Assembly (NCBI GenBank): GCA_964472525.1
Contig: CAYYLL010000013.1
Coordinates: forward strand, 11,715 to 75,714
Length of the DNA: 64,000 nucleotides
Reading direction: 5' to 3'
Origin: SZUA-37 sp964472525
GTDB taxonomy: Bacteria; Pseudomonadota; Gammaproteobacteria; UBA6429; Thiohalophilaceae
The notes under the pieces were generated by a model, which saw nothing but the letters and a program-made list of their open reading frames with translations, did not search any database and was not told where the DNA came from. Of the stretch, positions 42,941 to 51,677 are shown in pieces. Within the stretch, counting starts at the first letter, position 1, and each line of letters begins with the position of its first letter. Both the position numbers and the translations under genes were made by a program.

Positions 42941-44728
42941 ATGCGTACCCATTATTGTGGTGAAATTAACGAATCTTTAATTGATCAGGAAGTGACAGTT
43001 TGTGGTTGGGCGCATCGTCGTCGTGACCACGGTGGGGTTATTTTTATTGACTTACGGGATCGCGAAGGTTTGCTGCAGATTGTGTATGACCCTGATATTG
43101 AAGATGTTTTTGCCACAGCCGAGAGCGTGCGTAATGAATTTGTACTTCGCGTACGTGGCAAAGTACGCCATCGTCCAGAGGGTACTAAGAATAATAATAT
43201 GGCAACCGGTCAGATTGAAGTACTGGGTCTGGATTTAGAAATCTTAAGCCATGCCGACACGCCGCCATTCCAAATTGATGATGATGACGTATCTGAAGAA
43301 CATCGCCTTAAATACCGCTATGTGGATTTAAGGCGCCCGCAAATGCTAAAACGTCTGCAACTGCGCTCAAAGATTTCCAATTTATTTCGCCGTTATTTAG
43401 AAGAGGATGGTTTTTTAGACATTGAAACCCCCATGCTCACCAAGGCCACCCCCGAAGGCGCGCGGGATTATTTGGTGCCCAGTCGAACTCACGAGGGTAG
43501 TTTTTTTGCTTTGCCACAGTCGCCACAAATTTTTAAGCAATTACTGATGATGTCCGGCATGGACCGTTATTACCAGATTGTACGTTGTTTCCGCGATGAA
43601 GATTTACGTGCCGACCGCCAGCCTGAGTTTACCCAGCTAGATATCGAAACGTCATTTTTAGACGAAGAAACCTTGATGGGCATGATGGAAAACATGATGC
43701 GCCATGTGTTTAAAGAAGGGATTGGAGTTGAATTACCGGATCCCTTCCCACGGATGACTTACTCTGATGCCATGTTGCGATATGGTTCCGATAAACCGGA
43801 TTTGCGTATTGCGCTTGAATTGGTGGATTTAAAAGACGTGATGGCAGCAGTCGACTTCAAAGTATTCAGTGGTCCCGCAAAAGATCCAAAAGGCCGGGTT
43901 GCCGCGCTATGTTTACCGAAAGGTTGCGAGCTAAGCCGCAAAGAAATTGATAATTACACCGATTTTGTTGGTATCTACGGTGCTAAAGGCTTGGCTTATA
44001 TTAAGGTGAATGATATATCACTGGGCAAAGAAGGCTGCCAGTCACCTATTTTAAAATTCCTGCCCGATGAGGTGGTGGTGGCTATTTTAGAACGTACGGG
44101 AGCCGAAACAGGTGACCTGATTTTCTTCGGTGCGGATAAAGCCACGGTTGTTAATGAAGCATTAGGCGCATTACGGGTTAAATTAGCCGAAGATCGCGGC
44201 CTGATAGCCGACGAATGGCAGCCGATGTGGGTCGTTGATTTCCCCATGTTCGAAGAAGATGAGGCCAATAAACGTTGGACAGCACTGCATCACCCATTTA
44301 CCGCGCCACAAATAGGCGATATAGCGGATTTAGAGAATAATCCGGGTACCACATTGTCCCGTGCCTACGATATGGTCTTAAATGGTACTGAATTAGGCGG
44401 TGGTTCTATCCGTATTCACCGTCCAGACGTTCAAAAATCGGTGTTTAAGCTGTTGGGGATCAGTGACGAGGAAGCCGAAGACAAGTTTGGTTTCTTGCTC
44501 GATGCACTTAAATTTGGCTGTCCACCACACGGTGGCATTGCTTTTGGTCTGGATCGCCTGATTATGCTGATGACAGGAGCCCATTCCATTCGTGACGTGA
44601 TGGCTTTCCCTAAAACACAATCAGCCAGTTGCCTGTTAACACAGGCTCCATCGCCAGTGAGTGCTAACCAATTACGTGATTTGCATATCAAACTACGCCA
44701 ACCTGCCAAAGTCGATACGGACAGCTAA
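42941..44728 (+). CDS. aspS: Aspartyl-tRNA synthetase
   Basis: The 595-residue class IIb enzyme has an N-terminal OB-fold anticodon domain (about 1-105, with GWAHRRRDHGGVIFIDLRDR). Motif 1 is in DIETPMLTKATPEGARDY, motif 2 in RCFRDEDLRADRQPEFTQLD and motif 3 in GIAFGLDRLIML. The bacterial GAD insertion lies between (about 290-420). It charges tRNA-Asp. The length is typical of the bacterial type. It begins with AAAGGAA upstream of ATG, 65 bases after the REP pair. Confidence 0.97.
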   Translation: MRTHYCGEINESLIDQEVTVCGWAHRRRDHGGVIFIDLRDREGLLQIVYDPDIEDVFATAESVRNEFVLRVRGKVRHRPEGTKNNNMATGQIEVLGLDLEILSHADTPPFQIDDDDVSEEHRLKYRYVDLRRPQMLKRLQLRSKISNLFRRYLEEDGFLDIETPMLTKATPEGARDYLVPSRTHEGSFFALPQSPQIFKQLLMMSGMDRYYQIVRCFRDEDLRADRQPEFTQLDIETSFLDEETLMGMMENMMRHVFKEGIGVELPDPFPRMTYSDAMLRYGSDKPDLRIALELVDLKDVMAAVDFKVFSGPAKDPKGRVAALCLPKGCELSRKEIDNYTDFVGIYGAKGLAYIKVNDISLGKEGCQSPILKFLPDEVVVAILERTGAETGDLIFFGADKATVVNEALGALRVKLAEDRGLIADEWQPMWVVDFPMFEEDEANKRWTALHHPFTAPQIGDIADLENNPGTTLSRAYDMVLNGTELGGGSIRIHRPDVQKSVFKLLGISDEEAEDKFGFLLDALKFGCPPHGGIAFGLDRLIMLMTGAHSIRDVMAFPKTQSASCLLTQAPSPVSANQLRDLHIKLRQPAKVDTDS

Positions 44729-44746
44729 AAACCAAAATTAAGCTCA

Positions 44747-44778
44747 AATTGGATAAAATGGTCATATTTTATCCAATT
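44747..44778. terminator. Long hairpin after aspS
   Basis: A perfect 13-base-pair stem AATTGGATAAAAT (44747-44759) / ATTTTATCCAATT (44766-44778) with a GGTCAT loop lies 19 bases after aspS. It has no proper T tract (CGGTTTAAT follows), so it may be a weak terminator, an mRNA end or a protein-binding dyad. Confidence 0.55.
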
Positions 44779-44992
44779 CGGTTTAATATGCCTATTAAAC
44801 AAGCAGATAGCTGTTTTTTTTATAATCATGTATGCTCATAAGTTCATGTTTCTGGCCAAAGTGCCGATATTAAAATAACAATTTATTAAAGGTATGATAT
44901 GAGTTGCGTTACTATGATAAAAAACCTCAACAAAGATTGTGTTCGAATGCTTCGGGATAAGTGTTTAGCAAGGTTTAACTGAACACAAGGGA

Positions 44993-47560
44993 ATGACAGT
45001 GCGATCTGCTTTTTTAAAATCAGATAAGTTTATTGGTCTGCTTGTCGTTTTAGTTATTTACCTTTTTTCAGGTAGTAATTTTTTACGCCAGTTTGACAAT
45101 GCCGCTTATGATTTAGGTGTTAAGTTTTCTTCTCCACGGCTTGCCAGCCCGAAAGTTGTGGTGGTCGCCATTGACGATACCTCGCTCGGCGAACTTGGTG
45201 CATGGCCATGGCCACGCGATATTCTGGCCGATATTGTACGTCGTATTTCAAAAGCACACCCTGCGGTGATCGGTCTTGCTCTGCCGTTTGACAAGAAGCA
45301 GAGTTCACCGGGTCTAGAATATATTCAGCAATTAAAAATATTGTTTGAGCAAGATCGCTCATCTTATAATCGCAGCGCGCGTCACCTGTTAAAACGTGCA
45401 GAAAGTAATTTGGATGCCGATAATCTTTTAACCATGGCATTCCGAAATGCCGGGCGAGTCGTATTAGCGTTGCCCTACCAGTCTTCTACGGATGACAGTA
45501 TTGCTCGAAGCGCAGTTCTAAGTCATTACCTAAGACGTTATGAATTAAAAAACGTAACCGGTATTCCCAAACCAGCGACATGGTGGAATGCTTTATGGGT
45601 GGATGATCCTGTTCCCTTAGCCGATGTGATTTACCCACCGATTAAAGAACTCACCCGTTTTGTGGGTGCCATTGGGCATGTTGAATTAGGTGTGGGCGAC
45701 ATTTCAACCTTTCGCAGCGAACCGTTGGTTTTACAATATGGAAAACACTACCTACCTTCATTTTCGTTAATGCTGGCAATCCGAAATAATAATAAATCAA
45801 CTCGCGATATTCGGGTCGATTTAAAAAAGGGTGTCATCATGGGTGGCGAACGAGTGGCGACGGATGATCAGTTGCGAGTCTACCCACGTTTTTATCAGGG
45901 CAAAGATGGCCATTCTGCTTTCAACATTATTTCAGCCAGTGAAGTTTATAACAATCGTGTTATGTCAAAAACATTACGCAATAAAATTGTTATTGTGGGC
46001 ATTACTACCCGACAGAATACTAAAATTATTCCAACCGCCTTGGGTATTCCTATGGCACCTGCCTTAGTGAGCGCACACACTGTTTCAAGTTTAATCAATG
46101 GTGAGCAATATCACTTTCTGGGAAATACAAAGTTAATTCAATTGCTTTCCTATATTCTGGTTGCCTTATATCTTATGTTTCTGTTACCGCGATTACGTAT
46201 CACCACCGGGTTGGTTGTTAGTATTCTTTTATTAATTGGTTTTATTAATGCACATTTTATCGCAATGATAGCGAGTGCAACCTGGTTACCTTTAATGATC
46301 CCTGCGTTTGCTCTGGTGGTGGGGCATTTTGTGATTGGCTTTAAACATATCTTTGAACAGAGTTTTTCCAGTGTTAAACAGGAACTTTCAGAGGCACATT
46401 TATTATTAGGGAAATCTTTTCATGAACAAGGTCAACTGGATCAGGCTTATGAAAAATACCGTAAATGTGTCATGACCCCCGATGTATTACACAGCATATA
46501 TAATCTAGGTTTGGACTATGAACGTAAGCGGCAACTTAATAAGGCCGCGTCGGTTTTTAAATTTATAGAAGGCCATGATAAAGATTACAGTGATATTCAG
46601 GAGCGCATTGGACGAAATAAAGAAGCCTCCGATGCCTTGGCTTTTGGCGGCAGTGCAAAAAAAGCAAATATGAATGGTACTTTAATCTTAAGCAGCCCGG
46701 GTATTCAAAAACCAACCATTGGTCGTTATAGCATAGATGAAGAAATTGGCCGTGGTGCAATGGGCATGGTTTACCTAGGGCACGACCCCAAAATTGGTCG
46801 TACTGTTGCGATTAAAACGATGATGCTATCTCAGGAGTTTGAAGGCGATAAACTGGAAGACGTGAAGCAACGTTTTTTCCGTGAAGCGGAAACAGCGGGT
46901 CGATTGGATCATCCTAATATTGTTACCATCTATGATGTAGGTGAAGATCAGGATTTATCTTATATAGCCATGGACTATATTAAGGGTAAAGCGTTAAATG
47001 AGTATTGTCAGCCAGAAAATTTATTGTCAGCAGAAGAAGTTTTTGATGTTATCGTAAAAGTAACCGACGGACTTGATTATGCAATGGGTAAAAATGTAGT
47101 CCATCGTGATATAAAACCGGCTAATATTATTTATGATAGAGAAACAGGTACAGTCAAAATTACAGATTTTGGAGTTGCTTGTTTGACGGATGCAAGTAAA
47201 ACTAAAACAGGTACGATATTGGGTAGCCCCTCTTATATGTCACCAGAGCAATTAGCCGGTAAAAAAGTAGATGGTCGTTCAGATTTGTTTTCCTTAGGGA
47301 TTACTTTTTATCAGCTATTAACCGGTGAACTTCCCTTTATTGGTGAGTCGATGGCGAGTTTAATGTATAAAATTGCAAATGAAAAACACCCTGATATTCG
47401 CATGTTCCGTCCAGATTTACCTGCCTGTACCAGTACTATTATGAATAAAGCCTTACATAAAGATCTGGAAAAGCGTTTTCAGTCGGGTGAACGCATGGCC
47501 AGTGCCTTACGGCGCTGTCAGGAACGTATTGGAAAAAAACGAGGTAGCAAACAAGCATGA
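44993..47560 (+). CDS. CHASE2-domain serine/threonine protein kinase
   Basis: The 855-residue membrane protein has an N-terminal helix (about 14-30), a periplasmic CHASE2 sensor domain (about 35-360, with VVVVAIDDTSLGELGAWPW), three membrane helices (about 380-450), a TPR-like linker (about 465-530: LLLGKSFHEQGQLDQAYEKY) and a cytoplasmic Hanks-type kinase. The kinase starts near residue 579 with GRGAMGMVYLG. It has AIKT carrying the ATP-binding Lys, HRDIKPANI near 703 and DFG near 724, so it looks active. It overlaps the PP2C gene by 4 bases. CHASE2 senses an unknown periplasmic signal. The four-gene cassette is inserted between aspS and yebC. Confidence 0.93.
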   Translation: MTVRSAFLKSDKFIGLLVVLVIYLFSGSNFLRQFDNAAYDLGVKFSSPRLASPKVVVVAIDDTSLGELGAWPWPRDILADIVRRISKAHPAVIGLALPFDKKQSSPGLEYIQQLKILFEQDRSSYNRSARHLLKRAESNLDADNLLTMAFRNAGRVVLALPYQSSTDDSIARSAVLSHYLRRYELKNVTGIPKPATWWNALWVDDPVPLADVIYPPIKELTRFVGAIGHVELGVGDISTFRSEPLVLQYGKHYLPSFSLMLAIRNNNKSTRDIRVDLKKGVIMGGERVATDDQLRVYPRFYQGKDGHSAFNIISASEVYNNRVMSKTLRNKIVIVGITTRQNTKIIPTALGIPMAPALVSAHTVSSLINGEQYHFLGNTKLIQLLSYILVALYLMFLLPRLRITTGLVVSILLLIGFINAHFIAMIASATWLPLMIPAFALVVGHFVIGFKHIFEQSFSSVKQELSEAHLLLGKSFHEQGQLDQAYEKYRKCVMTPDVLHSIYNLGLDYERKRQLNKAASVFKFIEGHDKDYSDIQERIGRNKEASDALAFGGSAKKANMNGTLILSSPGIQKPTIGRYSIDEEIGRGAMGMVYLGHDPKIGRTVAIKTMMLSQEFEGDKLEDVKQRFFREAETAGRLDHPNIVTIYDVGEDQDLSYIAMDYIKGKALNEYCQPENLLSAEEVFDVIVKVTDGLDYAMGKNVVHRDIKPANIIYDRETGTVKITDFGVACLTDASKTKTGTILGSPSYMSPEQLAGKKVDGRSDLFSLGITFYQLLTGELPFIGESMASLMYKIANEKHPDIRMFRPDLPACTSTIMNKALHKDLEKRFQSGERMASALRRCQERIGKKRGSKQA

Positions 47561-48366
47561 GTGATAACGACAATAAAAATTCGAGTAAACTCGATGCTTT
47601 TGGTCTAACTGATGTTGGTCAGATTAGAGACCATAATGAGGACACTATCGATTGCGATATCGAACGTGGTATGTTTATTGTTGCTGATGGAATGGGTGGG
47701 CATAACGCGGGCGAAGTTGCTAGCACTCTGGCAATCGAAAGTATCAAACATGCTTTATATGATGTGCTAACGCCTGAAATTATTGATTCAGAAATTGTCG
47801 ACTATAACGATGCGTTATATGAAGCAATAACTTATGCTAATACTGAAATTTTTGAACAGGCACTTGAAAATACAGAATATGCGGGAATGGGCACCACACT
47901 GGTAATGAGCCTAATCCATAATGGTAAAGCACTTATTGCAAATGTAGGTGATTCACGTTTATATGTACACAATGGTTCAACGCTCACCCAGCTTACAACC
48001 GACCATTCTCTGGTACAAGAAATGGTAGATAATGGTTACTTAACAGAAGACGAAGCGTATTCAGCTGTTAGCCGGAATTTAATTACCCGAGCATTAGGCA
48101 TTAGCGAAGAAGTTGAAGTTGACTTAATTGAACATGAAATCCAACTAGGTGACGTGTTTTTATTATGTTCAGATGGTTTGTCAGATCTTGTGATAGATGA
48201 TGAAATATCAGCTATCCTTAGTGAACATAGTAATTTAATCGATGCAGCTAAAAAACTGGTGGAGGCTGCTAATGCGAAAGGTGGTAAAGATAATATATCG
48301 GTTATTTTAATCACAATGCGAACCGCTTTTTCGGACGACAACGGCTATGAAGGTTCGATTGCGTAA
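47557..48366 (+). CDS. PP2C-family serine/threonine phosphatase
   Basis: The 269-residue enzyme begins after a short hydrophilic tail with FGLTDVGQIRDHNEDTID. It has FIVADGMGGHNAGEVAS (about 41-57, metal-binding Asp and Gly-Gly), IANVGDSRLYVHNG and LCSDGLSDLV, and ends GGKDNISVILI (metal-binding Asp). All PP2C motifs are present, so it is likely an active Mn/Mg phosphatase that reverses the kinase encoded immediately upstream. ATG overlaps the kinase stop (ATGA). Confidence 0.95.
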   Translation: MSDNDNKNSSKLDAFGLTDVGQIRDHNEDTIDCDIERGMFIVADGMGGHNAGEVASTLAIESIKHALYDVLTPEIIDSEIVDYNDALYEAITYANTEIFEQALENTEYAGMGTTLVMSLIHNGKALIANVGDSRLYVHNGSTLTQLTTDHSLVQEMVDNGYLTEDEAYSAVSRNLITRALGISEEVEVDLIEHEIQLGDVFLLCSDGLSDLVIDDEISAILSEHSNLIDAAKKLVEAANAKGGKDNISVILITMRTAFSDDNGYEGSIA

Positions 48367-48394
48367 AGCTTATTTCTTTTAACAGGATAAAGGT

Positions 48395-49021
48395 ATGTCT
48401 AAATTAGTATTAACCCATGATGGTGCAGTAATAAAAGAATTTGCGCTTGATAAAGAACGTCTCACCATTGGTCGCAAACCAAGTAATGACATTCATATTG
48501 ATGACCCTACTATCAGTGGCGAACATGCTGCAATATTAATGCTACAAAATGCTTATGTGGAAGATTTAAACAGTACTAATGGTACGAACTTGAACGGTAA
48601 ACCAGTGACCAAACGGCAACTCACCAATGGTGACTTGATCAAAATAGGTCGACATGAATTTAAATTCATTGATGAAAACGTAAATGAATTTGAACGCACG
48701 GTGATGATTTCACCCCAAAAAAGTAAGAAAGAAGTCATTGAACCACCTAAAAAATATCAAGTATCCATTGTTTCTGGGCCTAAAACAGGTGAAGTTATTT
48801 CGTTAAGCAAACCCTACACAACCCTTGGCTCACCGGGCGGGCAGGTGGCCGTTATTGCAAAAAGAGGCAGTAAATTTTATTTAATGCCCATGAGTGGCAC
48901 AATCAATGCCAAACCGCCATTGTTGAATAACACGGCGATTGGCGTAAAGAGCGAGTTACTGTCCAGTGGGGATCGAATAGAAGTATCTGGTACTCAGCTT
49001 GAGTTTCAGGAACAGCCTTAA
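48395..49021 (+). CDS. FHA-domain protein with two FHA-like modules
   Basis: The 208-residue protein has an N-terminal FHA domain (about 18-90) with phosphothreonine-binding residues in TIGRKPSNDIHI, ISGEHAAI and DLNSTNGTNLNG. The C-terminal half (about 120-208) has KPYTTLGSPGGQVAVI and ends SGDRIEVSGTQLEF. It resembles a degenerate second FHA fold that lacks the SxxH and NG residues. It should bind phosphothreonine on the kinase or its targets. It is 28 bases after the phosphatase gene. Confidence 0.9.
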   Translation: MSKLVLTHDGAVIKEFALDKERLTIGRKPSNDIHIDDPTISGEHAAILMLQNAYVEDLNSTNGTNLNGKPVTKRQLTNGDLIKIGRHEFKFIDENVNEFERTVMISPQKSKKEVIEPPKKYQVSIVSGPKTGEVISLSKPYTTLGSPGGQVAVIAKRGSKFYLMPMSGTINAKPPLLNNTAIGVKSELLSSGDRIEVSGTQLEFQEQP

Positions 49022-49053
49022 TATTTATTTTATAATCTGGATCGGGTTCAACG

Positions 49054-49413
49054 GTGGCAAAATTAATTCTGAAACATGATGGTATTAACCTGCGTTCCTA
49101 TTTATTAGAAAAAGCGGCAACCACGATTGGCCGTAATGATGACAATGACATATACCTTGATGACTTTGCCGTCAGTGGTTTACATGTGGTTATTGTTGCG
49201 GAAAATAATCCCTATCTTGATGATGTCCAAGACTTTTATGCACAAGATATGGAGTCTACCAATGGAACGTTCGTTAATGACGACCGTGTTGAGCGGCATT
49301 TACTGAAGCAGGGTGATATTGTAAAAATTGGAAATCATGAATTTACCTTTGATTCGGGGCAAAACCCCACGCTAGAACGAACCGCCATTTACCTTCCGGA
49401 TGAAGACGAATAA
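49054..49413 (+). CDS. Single FHA-domain protein
   Basis: The 119-residue protein is almost only an FHA domain, with TIGRNDDNDIYL, VSGLHVVI and DMESTNGTFVNDDRV. All key residues (Gly-Arg, Ser-x-x-His, Asn-Gly) are present. The start is GTG with GGGTTC upstream and no strong Shine-Dalgarno. It is a close relative of the N-terminal half of the preceding protein and probably arose by tandem duplication. The C-terminal TLERTAIYLPDEDE has a Thr that could be phosphorylated; the preceding protein has FERTVMI in the same place. Confidence 0.9.
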   Translation: MAKLILKHDGINLRSYLLEKAATTIGRNDDNDIYLDDFAVSGLHVVIVAENNPYLDDVQDFYAQDMESTNGTFVNDDRVERHLLKQGDIVKIGNHEFTFDSGQNPTLERTAIYLPDEDE

Positions 49414-49609
49414 AATATTTTATTACTGTAGTGTAATCTTCAAAGACTTTTTTAAGACTGGATGCTCTTATTTCTTATAACTTACAGCCATTATTCGATA
49501 TTGTAAGCTTATTTATCTAAAAAATTCCTCTGTTTTAGCCTGCGTAAAGGCATGAGTGATGATAAAATCTCCCCATACTTGGTATTCATAGCACTAAACG
49601 GGAGTCAGC

Positions 49610-50359
49610 ATGGCAGGTCATAGTAAGTGGGCTAATATACAGCATCGCAAAAAAGCACAAGATTCAAAACGTGGTAAATTATTCACTAAATTAATTCGTG
49701 AAATTGTGGTTGCTGCAAAAATGGGTGGCGACGATCCTGATGCTAATCCGCGCCTACGAGCCGCTATCGATAAAGGTCTTAGTGGCAATATGACGCGTGA
49801 TACGATTGAGCGTGCCGTTAAACGTGGAGCCGGTGCCGATAATAATGAAAATTACGATGAAGTCCGTTATGAAGGTTATGGCCCCAGTGGTGTCGCCGTA
49901 TTAGTGGAATGTTTAACTGACAACATTAATCGCACCGTCTCTGAAGTGCGTCATGCGTTCTCAAAATCAGGGGGTAACCTTGGCACTGATGGTTCAGTGG
50001 CTTATCTGTTTAGCAAACAAGGTATTTTAAGTTATCCTGCGGGTAGTAATGAAGAACAAATTATGGATGCGGCTTTAGAGGCAGGTGCAGAAGATGTGGT
50101 AACCAATGATGATGGCAGTATTGATGTCACAACATCATGGGAAGATTTTTTGAATGTTAAAGATGCCATGATTGCAGCATCGTTAGAACCGGAGCATGCC
50201 GAAGTGACGATGATTGCTTCCACTAGTGTTGATTTACAGGTGGATGATGCAGAAAAAGTCATGCGTTTGATTGATGTATTAGAAGATTTAGACGATGTAC
50301 AAAATGTGTATACTAATGCCGATTTTACTGAAGAAGTCATGCAGGCACTATCTGAATAA
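49610..50359 (+). CDS. yebC: YebC/PmpR family (TACO1-like) protein
   Basis: The 249-residue protein starts AGHSKWANIQHRKKAQDSKR, the family hallmark, and has NPRLRAAIDKGLSGNMTRD, YEGYGPSGVAVLVECLTDN and a helical end. The family includes DNA-binding regulators near ruvC and factors that ease ribosome stalling at proline runs. It starts after a 196-base gap with no other gene visible. GGGAG precedes the ATG. It begins the yebC-ruvCAB group. Confidence 0.95.
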   Translation: MAGHSKWANIQHRKKAQDSKRGKLFTKLIREIVVAAKMGGDDPDANPRLRAAIDKGLSGNMTRDTIERAVKRGAGADNNENYDEVRYEGYGPSGVAVLVECLTDNINRTVSEVRHAFSKSGGNLGTDGSVAYLFSKQGILSYPAGSNEEQIMDAALEAGAEDVVTNDDGSIDVTTSWEDFLNVKDAMIAASLEPEHAEVTMIASTSVDLQVDDAEKVMRLIDVLEDLDDVQNVYTNADFTEEVMQALSE

Positions 50360-50385
50360 ATAAAGAGATATTAGGGAGCAAGCCA

Positions 50386-51012
50386 ACGACTGCAAACCTG
50401 ACAAAGCAACAACAATTTAGCTCAACCACGCGAATTTTGGGTATCGACCCTGGTTCACGTATCACGGGCTATGGCATTATTGACGTTACAAAAAATAAAA
50501 CTTGCTGGGTCAACAGTGGTTGTATTCGCACACCGGACGAGGCTTTGCCAATTCGATTGAAGTCTATCTTCAGAGGCTTGTCCGAGATAATTGCCGAATA
50601 CCAACCCACTGAAATGGCGATTGAAAAAGTGTTTATGCACCGCAATCCTGACTCAGCTCTGAAATTAGGACAGGCGCGAGGAACCGCAATTTGTGTGGTC
50701 GCTAATCAGGACATTCCAGTTCATGAATATACGCCGCGTGAAATTAAACAGGCTATTGTGGGTAAAGGTAATGCCACTAAAGTACAAATGCAGCATATGG
50801 TGCGGGTGTTATTAGGTTTAGATAAATTCCCGCAAGAAGATGCAGCCGATGCTTTAGCGATTGCACTGTGTCGCGCTCATTTACGCGTTAGTCTGCAAAA
50901 TTTTGAACAGGCCGTCAGTAACCAAACATTAGTATCGAGTAAAAATAAAATTGATCTAAAAGCCATGAACGTATTTAAACGTTCCGCTCGCAAGCGCCGA
51001 ACCCGACTTTAG
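50386..51012 (+). CDS. ruvC: Crossover junction endodeoxyribonuclease RuvC; start codon unusual
   Basis: RuvC catalytic residues are visible in GIDPGSRITGYG (first Asp), AIEKVFMH (Glu) and EDAADALAIALCRAH (two Asp). It resolves Holliday junctions with RuvAB. The first standard start (TTG 50437) would remove the RIL of the first beta strand, which family members have. The frame is open back to a TGA at 50353. It contains no ATG or GTG before 50437, only CTG 50398, ATT 50434 and ACG 50386; the last lies eight bases after an AGGGAG. I place the start at 50386 (208 residues), with low certainty for the exact codon. Confidence 0.9.
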   Translation, partial: TTANLTKQQQFSSTTRILGIDPGSRITGYGIIDVTKNKTCWVNSGCIRTPDEALPIRLKSIFRGLSEIIAEYQPTEMAIEKVFMHRNPDSALKLGQARGTAICVVANQDIPVHEYTPREIKQAIVGKGNATKVQMQHMVRVLLGLDKFPQEDAADALAIALCRAHLRVSLQNFEQAVSNQTLVSSKNKIDLKAMNVFKRSARKRRTRL

Positions 51013-51046
51013 AATTCAGAATTTAAAACAGGCATAAAGATAAAAT

Positions 51047-51664
51047 ATGATAGGTCGACTCACAGGAAAAATAATAGAAAAAAATCCACCGATGCTCGTC
51101 ATTGATGTGCAAGGGGTTGGCTATGAAGTTGAAGTGCCAATGAATACCTTTTATAGTTTGCCCGAGTCACAGGAAATCATGACGTTGTTTACCCATATGA
51201 TTGTACGTGAGGATGCTCAATTTCTATGTGGTTTTATTTTGGATGAAGAAAGACGTTTATTTCGAACCCTAATAAAAGTGAATGGAGTGGGCGCTAAATT
51301 GGCCTTATCGATTTTATCTAGCATCAGTGCACAGGAATTTGCACGCTGTGTGAATGAAAATGATACCAAAGCACTGGTGCAACTTCCTGGGATTGGTAAA
51401 AAAACTGCCGAAAGACTCATCATTGAAGTCCGTGATAAATTAAAAGACTGGGTGCCTGCAAGCCTACCAACACAGAATGATACTCAGCAATCCGTTACAC
51501 GGCAGGATGAAACCGCAGAAGCAGCCAGTGCTTTAATTGCCCTGGGTTATAAACCACAAGAAGCCAGCGTAATGGTGCAACAAGCATTAACAGATTCTAT
51601 AGATGATTGTATTTCCAGTGGTGACCTTATTCGTGCTGCCTTAAAGAATAAAGCAACGGTATAA
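51047..51664 (+). CDS. ruvA: Holliday junction branch migration protein RuvA
   Basis: The 205-residue protein has an N-terminal OB fold (MIGRLTGKIIEKNPPMLVID), two helix-hairpin-helix motifs (VNGVGAKLALSIL and LPGIGKKTAERLI, about 75-125) and a C-terminal three-helix domain that contacts RuvB (AASALIALGYKPQEA). The length is normal. It lies 34 bases after ruvC and 13 bases before ruvB. Confidence 0.97.
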   Translation: MIGRLTGKIIEKNPPMLVIDVQGVGYEVEVPMNTFYSLPESQEIMTLFTHMIVREDAQFLCGFILDEERRLFRTLIKVNGVGAKLALSILSSISAQEFARCVNENDTKALVQLPGIGKKTAERLIIEVRDKLKDWVPASLPTQNDTQQSVTRQDETAEAASALIALGYKPQEASVMVQQALTDSIDDCISSGDLIRAALKNKATV

Positions 51665-51677
51665 TTTAAGGAATAGC

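Noticed and set aside
48395..49413. T6SS Fha-type proteins
   Set aside because: The FHA proteins are short and stand-alone, and no tss/icm genes occur nearby, so a type VI link is not supported.
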